A stretch of 9,207 nucleotides of DNA from Candidatus Melainabacteria bacterium (GTDB lineage Bacteria > Cyanobacteriota > Vampirovibrionia > Obscuribacterales > Obscuribacteraceae), in the NCBI GenBank assembly GCA_003175915.1, contig PSRH01000096.1, forward strand, positions 1-9,207, written 5' to 3'. Numbering within the stretch: position 1 is the first letter of the stretch; each line of letters begins with the position of its first letter. Positions 1 through 5,271 of the stretch are shown here, piece after piece. The notes under the pieces were generated by a model. That model made no database searches. It was not told the DNA's origin and saw only the letters and a program-made list of their open reading frames with translations. Position numbers and translations under genes: made by a program.

Positions 1-806
1 GTCCGAGATAAGAGCTCTACTTTACCGTCATGGCAGTAAGTAAGCGCCCGTATGCCGTCCAGCTTGGGTTCGAAGAACCATCCTGTTTTATTGAATGGGG
101 AATCTGCCAGGGTCGCTAACATGGGAGGCGCAAATCTGGGAAATGGTTTTTTGATTCCTTTGTCGGCAGTCATTGACCGTGGCTGGATGGGCTTGTGTGA
201 CTTCCTGCCTTTCTTGATGTCGTCAAGCGTTAGCCCACTAACGACAGATTGTTCGGTAGTCTTTTCACTCAGCGAGCCATCGGCAAAAGCATCCTTGTGT
301 TTGATCACAAGCCAATCGGTTTCCTTGTTTTTAAGCCGAACCAGTGCCCATTCACCCTTTAGTTTTTCGCCGTTGAGAAAAAAGGTAATTTTTCCGTCTC
401 TTAGCGCTTGGCGAACTAACTTCTCCGCTTCAATGCGATTCCTCTTCTTTTGTGGTTCGCCATGAAGAATCGGTTCGTAAGTGCCCTGGTCCCAGATGAT
501 TACCTCACCGGCTCCATAACCAGGGGCTGGAATAATGCCCTCGAAATTCCTGTATTCGAGCGGGTGATCTTCTGTTCTCACAGCCAGGTGCTTTTCGGAT
601 GGGTCGAGTGGTAAACCTTTGGGCACAGCCCAGGAGAGGAGGACACCGTCCAATTCCAATCGGAAGTCGTAATGAAGCCGGCGTGCCGCATGCTTCTGGA
701 TAACAAAGCGAAGTTGGGATTTTACCTTAACAGACGAGCGAGATTTCTCACCCTGAGGTTCGCTAGTTCTTGCGAAATCACGCATTTTCCGATACTTTTC
801 CAGCAC
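1..806 (-). CDS. ligD: LigD-type ATP-dependent DNA ligase, N-terminal part (PE domain and start of LIG domain), cut by window edge
   Basis: LigD seals double-strand breaks in bacterial non-homologous end joining, normally together with Ku. About 268 N-terminal residues are visible; the frame stays open to base 1. Residues about 30-180 are the 3'-phosphoesterase domain. His39, His45, Asp47 and Arg49 lie in HAARRLHYDFRLELDG, and His81 and Tyr85 in EDHPLEY; these match the manganese-binding and catalytic residues of Pseudomonas LigD with a constant offset of three. After a basic linker the ligase domain begins (PPMLAT), and EPKLDGIRAL contains the lysine expected to be adenylated (Lys248). The order is therefore PE then LIG; a polymerase domain could follow beyond the left edge but cannot be seen. 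I chose GTG at 804-806 because GGAG (815-818) lies 8 bases upstream and the protein then begins MLEKYRKMRDF, the usual LigD N-terminus. An in-frame ATG at 783-785 is a weaker alternative. No ku gene is in the window. Confidence 0.95.
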   Translation of the reverse strand, partial: MLEKYRKMRDFARTSEPQGEKSRSSVKVKSQLRFVIQKHAARRLHYDFRLELDGVLLSWAVPKGLPLDPSEKHLAVRTEDHPLEYRNFEGIIPAPGYGAGEVIIWDQGTYEPILHGEPQKKRNRIEAEKLVRQALRDGKITFFLNGEKLKGEWALVRLKNKETDWLVIKHKDAFADGSLSEKTTEQSVVSGLTLDDIKKGRKSHKPIQPRSMTADKGIKKPFPRFAPPMLATLADSPFNKTGWFFEPKLDGIRALTYCHDGKVELLSR

Positions 807-812
807 GCTTTT

Positions 813-837
813 AGCTCCATTTTCCAATGGTCCAGCT
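813..837 (-). promoter_or_regulatory. Predicted leader hairpin masking the ligD ribosome binding site
   Basis: On the minus strand, CCATT (826-830 as AATGG on plus) and AATGG (817-821) form a five-pair stem closed by the four-base loop GGAA, which fits the stable GNRA class. Two outer AGCT blocks (834-837 and 813-816) can extend it by four pairs across a three-base bulge. The GGAG that serves as the ligD Shine-Dalgarno (815-818) lies wholly inside the 3' arm, so the folded form would hide it. The complementarity is read directly; a regulatory role is inference, and the hairpin is short. Confidence 0.4.
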
Positions 838-1066
838 TAGAAATTCAGCCTCTTGCCTTAGTTTCCAGTCACTCACCTGAGGCATATTTTGAGCTGTCCT
901 GAAAAACCTCAGACGCTTGAATGGACGGGGGGTTCCTAGTTTACGGATAGCGATGGTATTGTCTGCGAGCCGGAGGCCGGTAACTTCAGAGTTATAACAC
1001 AGACGCTGGATTGCAAAGAGGAGACGGTTACTTAGAATCTACGAAAGAACCGTGAGGACATTCCAT
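838..1066. other. Intergenic stretch upstream of ligD, no gene recognised
   Basis: This stretch separates the divergent ligD and the small plus-strand ORF, so it should hold the ligD promoter. I found no convincing pair of -35 and -10 boxes on either strand. A TATAAC box on plus (993-998) has no matching -35 element. Short inverted matches exist (CTGAGG near 878 with CCTCAG near 907; two CCGG blocks around 970-980), but they are too short or too far apart to call. Open reading frames here are short and lack recognisable products. Confidence 0.4.
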
Positions 1067-1273
1067 ATGTACAGGACACTAAGTGTAGACAACCAAGGCA
1101 GAATTGTTCTTGTAAACAGATTTCCTATGGATCATGATGGTACAGAACAAACAACCTTGGAAAAGCAAGAGGATATTAAACATCTGCGCCGCGTACAATC
1201 CACCAATTTCATTGGTCGGTCGGCTATTAGATTAGTTGATTTCTTTAGGCGCGGAAGGCAGCATGCTGCCTAG
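1067..1273 (+). CDS. Small hypothetical protein, 68 aa, uncertain
   Basis: I do not recognise this ORF. An ATG at 1067 follows GTGAGG (1052-1057) with a nine-base gap, a reasonable ribosome binding site. The frame also allows a GTG start at 1052, which would add five residues. The product is polar and strongly charged, with a short beta-like start (LSVDNQGRIVLVNRF), a glutamate- and lysine-rich middle and an arginine-rich end (FFRRGRQHAA). It has no signal peptide, membrane segment or cysteine pair. It lies 93 bases before the lipoprotein gene on the same strand and could share a transcript with it. It may instead be a chance ORF in an intergenic region or the remnant of a decayed gene. Confidence 0.33.
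   Translation: MYRTLSVDNQGRIVLVNRFPMDHDGTEQTTLEKQEDIKHLRRVQSTNFIGRSAIRLVDFFRRGRQHAA
1256..1271. repeat. Perfect 16-bp palindrome
   Basis: AGGCAGCATGCTGCCT reads the same on both strands without a loop. It spans the last codons and stop of the small ORF. There is no T-run behind it, so it does not look like a terminator. Its length suits a dimeric regulator site acting on the lipoprotein gene about 100 bases downstream, but chance cannot be excluded from one copy. Confidence 0.4.
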
Positions 1274-1321
1274 CAATGCAGTCAAGTAATAGAGGGGCGG
1301 TTTTGGTGGAACTTGCTTCCC

Positions 1322-1351
1322 CAGACCCAGTCTTATTGACTGATCAGTCTG
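1322..1351 (+). promoter_or_regulatory. Nested inverted repeats in the leader of the lipoprotein gene
   Basis: CAGTC (1328-1332) and GACTG (1338-1342) form an inner stem with the loop TTATT. CAGAC (1322-1326) and GTCTG (1347-1351) form an outer stem. The same GACTG can instead pair with CAGTC at 1345-1349, giving the perfect palindrome GACTGATCAGTC (1338-1349). The structure ends two bases before the AGGAG ribosome site (1354-1358). The pairing is seen directly; whether it acts as an operator or an mRNA hairpin is inference. Confidence 0.35.
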
Positions 1352-1366
1352 ACAGGAGTTGATCTC

Positions 1367-1744
1367 ATGAAATCGAAAGTTTTGCTCTTGAGCTTGATGT
1401 CTGTGCTTATTTCTGGATGCAGCGAGCAGAGTAGGATTGAGTCCGAAAGAAAGCAAGACATTGAAGGTCAGAAAGCGGCGCAAAAGGATCTAATCGACCG
1501 ACGTGCTAATGAGCTAAAGGAAAATGCTCAACGAGAAGGCAGCGAATCTTTGAGAACTTTAGACAATGAACAAAAGCAGTTGGAGTTAGAAAAGCGCGCG
1601 ATTGATGATGAAAAGCGTGATATACAAAAGCGCACGGACTTTGCCAAAAAGAACATCGATGACCAATCGGCTGCATGCAAAAAGGTCGTTGATAACAACG
1701 CTCAAAGGGCCAAAGCTCAACTAGATAGCCTGAAGGTGCGATAA
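1367..1744 (+). CDS. Coiled-coil lipoprotein, 125 aa
   Basis: A short basic start (MKSK) and a hydrophobic stretch lead to the lipobox LISGC, with Cys18 as the expected lipidated residue. The protein should therefore be exported and anchored in a membrane by signal peptidase II processing; serine at +2 does not suggest inner-membrane retention. The mature part of about 107 residues is almost wholly charged and helical, rich in Glu, Lys, Gln, Asp and Arg with leucine or isoleucine spacing, and is likely one long coiled coil (about residues 22-120). It has a single further cysteine, Cys104, that could form a disulfide-linked dimer. There is no peptidoglycan-binding OmpA-like domain. AGGAG at 1354-1358 lies eight bases before the ATG, a strong start signal. 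I cannot assign a family. It is convergent with the START-like gene, with 11 bases between the two stop ends. Confidence 0.85.
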   Translation: MKSKVLLLSLMSVLISGCSEQSRIESERKQDIEGQKAAQKDLIDRRANELKENAQREGSESLRTLDNEQKQLELEKRAIDDEKRDIQKRTDFAKKNIDDQSAACKKVVDNNAQRAKAQLDSLKVR

Positions 1745-1755
1745 CTCGAAGCCGT

Positions 1756-2415
1756 CTAATCAAGAGGCTTGGCGGCCAGAATCGTCTTCGAGATTGCTTT
1801 GTGGTTGCCCTCGCACAGATAATCGACTCGACGACGCAGGGCTCGAAGCGTCTTTGGTAGCTCGACCTTTATTGCTTCGCGAACTAACCATTGGGGCACC
1901 GGTATGCCTGGCTCTATAAAGAGGGAATAAGTGACACGCGATCTGCTGCCGTCATCGAGCGGCTCAATCTGCCAATAGCCTGTGAAGTCCTTCAGTGTTC
2001 CACCAATTCGCCTGAAGTCAATACGCTGATTGCGTGTATATTTTGATTCGACAATATAGGAAATGTGTGGAAAGAAGATACCGCAATCTACTTTGACTTT
2101 CATCAGGGAAGTATTCGGTTCGTCACATAACATCTCGATTTCTTTCATTCTTGGACATATAGAAGCCTGCAGCTCATAAGGATTGACCAGGATTGGCCAG
2201 ATCCTGTGAGGAGATTGATCAATTTCGATGGTTCCGACTACGGTCTTGGCTGAGCCATGATTTTGAACCCGAACTAGAACATCACCAGGTTTTGAGTGGT
2301 TTCGGGAGGCAATGCTGGGAACTTCTACAGCGATAGCTTCTGAATTGAGATTCATGGTGGCAGAAAAGAGAAGAACGAAAACAAGTGCATGAATTTGAGG
2401 TGTGCGGCCGGTCAT
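1756..2415 (-). CDS. Exported SRPBCC/START-like (polyketide cyclase family) protein
   Basis: The product has an N-terminal signal peptide and one SRPBCC (Bet v 1/START-like) domain, a helix-grip fold that encloses small hydrophobic ligands or lipids. From ATG 2413-2415 it is 219 residues: a hydrophobic core (ALVFVLLFSAT) and a plausible signal peptidase I site after Ala29 (AIA/VEV). The domain then runs from about residue 60 to 200. Family hallmarks are the early helix with a tryptophan (HRIWPILVNPYEL), the central strands ending in GYWQIEPLDDGSRSRVTYSLFIEPG, and the long C-terminal helix (PQWLVREAIKVELPKTLRALRRRV). The ligand is unknown. The frame stays open upstream to a TTG at 2496, which would add 27 residues and bury the signal peptide. 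Neither start has a clear Shine-Dalgarno, so the ATG is chosen for its signal peptide. It diverges from the helical gene at 2602. Confidence 0.82.
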   Translation of the reverse strand: MTGRTPQIHALVFVLLFSATMNLNSEAIAVEVPSIASRNHSKPGDVLVRVQNHGSAKTVVGTIEIDQSPHRIWPILVNPYELQASICPRMKEIEMLCDEPNTSLMKVKVDCGIFFPHISYIVESKYTRNQRIDFRRIGGTLKDFTGYWQIEPLDDGSRSRVTYSLFIEPGIPVPQWLVREAIKVELPKTLRALRRRVDYLCEGNHKAISKTILAAKPLD

Positions 2416-2496
2416 ATTATAGGGTCTTTTGTTAAGTAGGACTGCACGAACGAATGGAAGTCCAAACGTCGTTCTCAGTAGGGTCAAATCGTCCAA

Positions 2497-2601
2497 TGTC
2501 TACTGGAGAAGACTGGTAAACTACAAAAACGTTCCTTCTTGAAATTGAAACTAATCGACTAGATTCTCGTCGACTGACCCAAGGGTTTTGAGGACTCGAT
2601 A
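2497..2601 (+). promoter_or_regulatory. Divergent intergenic region with weak promoter candidate
   Basis: This short gap lies between the divergent START-like and helical genes. On plus, TTGAAA occurs twice in tandem (2539-2544 and 2545-2550). The first copy stands 15 bases before TAGATT (2560-2565), a shorter spacer than usual for sigma-70 promoters. GAGGA (2590-2594) is the ribosome site for the gene at 2602, with seven bases of spacing. TCGACT appears at 2555-2560 and again at 2570-2575. No clear minus-strand promoter was seen. Confidence 0.2.
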
Positions 2602-3099
2602 ATGCGTGGTGTATTCAACTATCTAAAGGAAGAACAGGACTTCGTTATAGCTAATCTTAGAGAGCTTGTTAAAAACCTTCCCGACAAGAATCGCGAAGAG
2701 GTCTTTGACGAGGTGAAACTCATATGCGACAAGTTGAGAGGTTATTTCAAGAAGCAGTCCAGCTTGCTCCTCGATGAGCTTGAGAATAAAGGCGAATACT
2801 CTGGATTGATCAAGAAGACAAAGAAAACCCACGATCGACTATTCGACGATCTGGAGAACCTGGTAATGATCCACGTTGACGAGCCTGGCTATCGAAGCTA
2901 TCTTGCCAATTTGCTCAAAGACTGCGAGATTTATTTCTCAGCTTCGGATGAACTGTTTGCAAAGCTCGCTCAGACACTGCCTAAACCGGCTCTGAAGAGA
3001 ATCAATGAGAAGCTGAGTAAGATCATCCACAGCGACGTTGGTTTCAATGCATTGCAGGCACCTGACGTGCAATCAAGCCAGGCTACGAGACAATCTTAG
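2602..3099 (+). CDS. All-helical protein resembling hemerythrin (HHE) with lost metal ligands, 165 aa
   Basis: The sequence reads as four long amphipathic helices, with no signal peptide or membrane segment, so it is likely cytoplasmic. The spacing follows the hemerythrin HHE plan: helix 1 LKEEQDFVIANLREL; helix 2 LRGYFKKQSSLLLDEL; helix 3 KTHDRLFDDLENL; helix 4 CEIYFSASDELFAKLAQTLP. In true HHE proteins these helices carry His, then His-x3-Glu, then His, then His-x3-Glu. Here the matching residues are Gln12; Tyr48 and Gln52; His77; Tyr111 and Ser115. Only one ligand histidine survives, so it should not bind a di-iron centre. The two replaced motifs both begin Tyr-Phe, which suggests a preserved packing role. 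This alignment is by eye; any four-helix bundle could give a loose match. The start is supported by GAGGA seven bases upstream. The role is unknown. The C-terminal 20 residues look disordered. Confidence 0.7.
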   Translation: MRGVFNYLKEEQDFVIANLRELVKNLPDKNREEVFDEVKLICDKLRGYFKKQSSLLLDELENKGEYSGLIKKTKKTHDRLFDDLENLVMIHVDEPGYRSYLANLLKDCEIYFSASDELFAKLAQTLPKPALKRINEKLSKIIHSDVGFNALQAPDVQSSQATRQS

Positions 3100-3150
3100 A
3101 TTGCCTTTTAGGGGTGGAACCAAGTGCGCCTCTGCACGTCGGTTGCTACA

Positions 3151-3222
3151 GGGCACGGTGATTCAATCCGTAATGGATGTAACCTCGTCGAGGATTCACA
3201 AGTGCCCCAATTTATTTTGTTT
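3151..3222 (+). terminator. Likely rho-independent-type terminator of the helical gene
   Basis: GGGCAC (3151-3156) pairs with GTGCCC (3202-3207). Inside it GTGA (3158-3161) pairs with TCAC (3196-3199) and ATCC (3166-3169) with GGAT (3192-3195), interrupted by small bulges. The right arm is followed within four bases by a T-rich run (3211-3222), which suits plus-strand termination. The stem is imperfect and its inner loop is about 22 bases, and the reverse direction lacks a T-run. It overlaps the 3' end of the convergent patatin gene. Confidence 0.45.
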
Positions 3223-4336
3223 CGGACACGCTGGCGGTCGTATTACTTGGGGTTTGCTTTTCTTTGATCAAACGTTGAATGGTCGGGATGGCTCGCTCGG
3301 CAGCAAGTTCACCTGCTCTGACGGCTCTGCGCACATAGTCGGCATTTTTGGTTAGAACCGGTATCGAGTTAACATCGGGATAAATTATAACGTCGGCGAA
3401 TGGTAGCTGATGATCGTCATTCACTGCTAATACTATATCTGCCGTGCGCATTGCGATGCATCTTATGCGAGTGAACCGTTTGGCTGGTACAGGTCGCAGT
3501 GGCTCGTCTGCTACTACCGCAATTACTATATCTGCGCCACTCTGGCGAGCCGTATAGGCGGGCAAATTGGCCCGTATTCCCCCGTCTACAAAGAGTTTGT
3601 CATCAATGGGAACCGGCTTTAACAGAGGGGAGATTGCTGAGCTAGCATGAATTGCCGTTGCCAAGTCGCCTGAGGATATGGCATAGGCCTTCCCATCCAG
3701 CAAATTCGTAGCGACTGCTGAAAATGGCACCTTGAGGTTCTTGAAGCCGCGACTGGCGGGTGGAATTTTGCTTTCAAGGAACTTTTGAAACTTGTTACCA
3801 CTATAGAAACCGGCGTAGCGATGATTGATTCGATCGCAAATGCGGACAAAAGGCATTAGTAGGAATCGTATCTGGAAAGGGGTTGGAACGTACGCTTTAG
3901 CCAGGGCCTTGTCCATCAGAATATTCTGTAGGTCATCTATTGGTACTCCCGCTGCGTAAAGCCCACCGACAACGGATCCCATACTGCAGCCAACTATCTC
4001 ATCTATCGGAATGCCGGCTCGATTAAGCGCCCGAATTACGCCCAGGTGCGCGGCTCCTCGGGTTCCTCCGCCGCCAAGAGCAAGGGCAACGCTGGGACGC
4101 TTGCCAGGCTTCTCGATTAGGACGGGCTTGTCCGCTTCTGGTTCAACTTTTGTAGCACGGTCTACTACCCTTTGTTTGTCGTCCTTTTTGACGATCGGAG
4201 GAGGAGTGTCAATCGGCTTAGTCAATATTTGGTCTGAATCTTTGCTTTGGGCTGGCCAGTTACATGAGTTGTAGATGAGCAAGAAAAGACAACTCATAGC
4301 GAGTAATCGAGCAACCACGACCGTTTTGCTTGCCAT
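3212..4336 (-). CDS. Exported or membrane-anchored patatin-like phospholipase (RssA/NTE type)
   Basis: Patatin-like enzymes are serine lipid hydrolases with a Ser-Asp dyad that cut acyl esters of phospholipids. All motifs are present. Numbered from ATG 4334-4336 (374 aa), the oxyanion loop is GGGGTRGAAHLG from residue 88, the nucleophile elbow is GCSMGS with Ser118, and the dyad aspartate is Asp251 in DGGIRANLP. The domain spans about residues 82-280. A C-terminal part with DVIIYPDVNS follows, as in RssA-like proteins. Residues 5-25 form a hydrophobic segment, either signal peptide or anchor. A proline-, lysine- and aspartate-rich linker to about residue 80 holds the catalytic domain away from the membrane. 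An upstream GTG (4351) adds five residues; I prefer the ATG because GGGAA lies eight bases before it. The gene follows the DUF72 gene on the same strand after 133 bases and may be its own unit. The substrate is not determinable. Confidence 0.93.
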   Translation of the reverse strand: MASKTVVVARLLAMSCLFLLIYNSCNWPAQSKDSDQILTKPIDTPPPIVKKDDKQRVVDRATKVEPEADKPVLIEKPGKRPSVALALGGGGTRGAAHLGVIRALNRAGIPIDEIVGCSMGSVVGGLYAAGVPIDDLQNILMDKALAKAYVPTPFQIRFLLMPFVRICDRINHRYAGFYSGNKFQKFLESKIPPASRGFKNLKVPFSAVATNLLDGKAYAISSGDLATAIHASSAISPLLKPVPIDDKLFVDGGIRANLPAYTARQSGADIVIAVVADEPLRPVPAKRFTRIRCIAMRTADIVLAVNDDHQLPFADVIIYPDVNSIPVLTKNADYVRRAVRAGELAAERAIPTIQRLIKEKQTPSNTTASVSETK

Positions 4337-4386
4337 ATTGATGTTTCCCACGTTCTATAGTGCGTCCCGCCGGAGATAAACCTTCT

Positions 4387-4400
4387 CCCAATACCCAATA
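4387..4400. repeat. Tandem 7-bp repeat CCCAATA x2
   Basis: CCCAATA occurs twice head to tail, about 50 bases upstream of the patatin start; on the coding strand it reads TATTGGG twice. It could be part of a regulator site, but two copies of seven bases are weak evidence. Confidence 0.25.
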
Positions 4401-4452
4401 AGGCTTGATTTGTACTAGTTGATACAGAGACGAAAAATAAGGGCTACTGTTC

Positions 4453-4478
4453 CTCGCGTTCAACAGGTGTCACGCGAG
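4453..4478 (-). terminator. Stem-loop at the end of the DUF72 gene, possible weak terminator
   Basis: ACGCGAG (4472-4478) and CTCGCGT (4453-4459) form a perfect seven-pair GC-rich stem with a 12-base loop that includes the DUF72 stop codon. On the minus strand a T-rich run (TTATTTTT) follows only about a dozen bases after the stem, too far for a standard intrinsic terminator. It may act as a 3'-end stabiliser or a partial terminator between the DUF72 and patatin genes. Confidence 0.35.
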
Positions 4479-5207
4479 TAGATCAGCCAGTGTAGCTGCA
4501 TTTCTTACTGCACATGCGTTCGTATCATTGTTGAAGTAGACATACACAATTATGCCATCCGACTGCAAGCCTTTAATCTTGTTCGCTTCGGCTTTCAGTC
4601 GAGCGCGAGAGTAGTTGGGTGCATCGGCACCATCGCGCCCATGAAAACGAAAATACGTAAATGATGTAGTGATAACGTCGCTGCGAGGTAATGCTGGTGA
4701 ATCTGCTATGCATAAAGCAGCGTTATGTTCACGTAGTAGCTCATACACTTCTTCGCAAAGCCATGACTTGTTCCGGAATTCAAATACCAGGGGAATTTTC
4801 GGAAAGAGTCTTTGATTTTCTTTGAATTCGAGGAATTCCCGCAATCGTTCTACATTCTTCTGCCATATGGGCGGGAACTGCAGTAGTAGCGGACCCAGGT
4901 GGTTGACTAGATTTTTGGTTGTTGTCATCATTCGCTTCCACGGATCCTGCGGGGTGGCTAGCTTTTTGTTATGGGTGAGGAATTTGCTTGCCTTTACAGC
5001 AAATTTGAAAGAATTGGGGACGCGTTTCGCCCAGGTCCGATATGTTTTCGGCGTGGGGAGCCGGTAGAAGGAATTATTCACTTCTACAGTTGGAAAGTGA
5101 CTGGCGTAAAAGGACAACCATTCATCCGTAGGCAACGATTTGGGATAAAATCTGCCGCGCCAGGAATCGTAAGACCAACCAGATGTTCCTATGAGGATGT
5201 CCGACAT
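4470..5207 (-). CDS. DUF72 (YecE-like) family protein, 245 aa
   Basis: This is a full-length member of the DUF72/YecE family, a TIM-barrel fold of unknown biochemical function. The family motifs appear in order: GTSGWSYDSWRGRFYP (7-22), VEVNNSFYRLP (41-51), the FAVKASKFLTH block (69-79), LGPLLLQFPP (104-113), FEFRNKSWL (142-150), TYFRFHGR (184-191) and YVYFNNDTNACAVRNA (222-237). The last motif usually reads NND-hydrophobic-x-G/H-x-A; here TNACA replaces part of it, a mild variation. There is no signal peptide, so it is expected in the cytoplasm. The ATG at 5205-5207 has a strong AGGAG (5217-5221) nine bases upstream. It starts 64 bases after the lhr stop with no terminator between, so it is probably co-transcribed with the helicase. 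That suggests, but does not show, a link to nucleic acid metabolism. Confidence 0.95.
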   Translation of the reverse strand: MSDILIGTSGWSYDSWRGRFYPKSLPTDEWLSFYASHFPTVEVNNSFYRLPTPKTYRTWAKRVPNSFKFAVKASKFLTHNKKLATPQDPWKRMMTTTKNLVNHLGPLLLQFPPIWQKNVERLREFLEFKENQRLFPKIPLVFEFRNKSWLCEEVYELLREHNAALCIADSPALPRSDVITTSFTYFRFHGRDGADAPNYSRARLKAEANKIKGLQSDGIIVYVYFNNDTNACAVRNAATLADLLA

Positions 5208-5271
5208 CTTCGCTTTCTCCTGTTTGATCAGCGACTGCTATTTAGGCAAAATGTTTCTGTTAAGCAGGCGT

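Noticed and set aside
52..902. Plus-strand ORFs at 52-465 and 672-902
   Set aside because: They overlap the minus-strand ligD reading frame or its leader, and the minus-strand translation matches LigD motifs without a break.
1749..1770. AAGCC...GGCTT inverted repeat between the convergent lipoprotein and START-like genes as a bidirectional terminator
   Set aside because: The stem is only five pairs with a 12-base loop, lies partly inside the coding end, and has no T-run on either side.
2416..2421. TATAAT on the minus strand directly before the START-like ATG as a -10 box
   Set aside because: No -35 box stands at proper distance, and transcription would start inside the first codons, past the ATG.
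2555..2575. TCGACT direct repeat 15 bases apart upstream of the helical gene
   Set aside because: Two six-base copies are expected by chance often enough; noted only within the intergenic description.
3124..3137. GTGC-GCCTCT-GCAC hairpin after the helical gene
   Set aside because: A four-pair stem without a T-run is too weak; the larger structure at 3151-3207 is the better terminator candidate.
3183..3193. CCTCGTCGAGG near-palindrome
   Set aside because: With a one-base centre it cannot form a useful hairpin, and as a single 11-bp site it is not distinguishable from chance.
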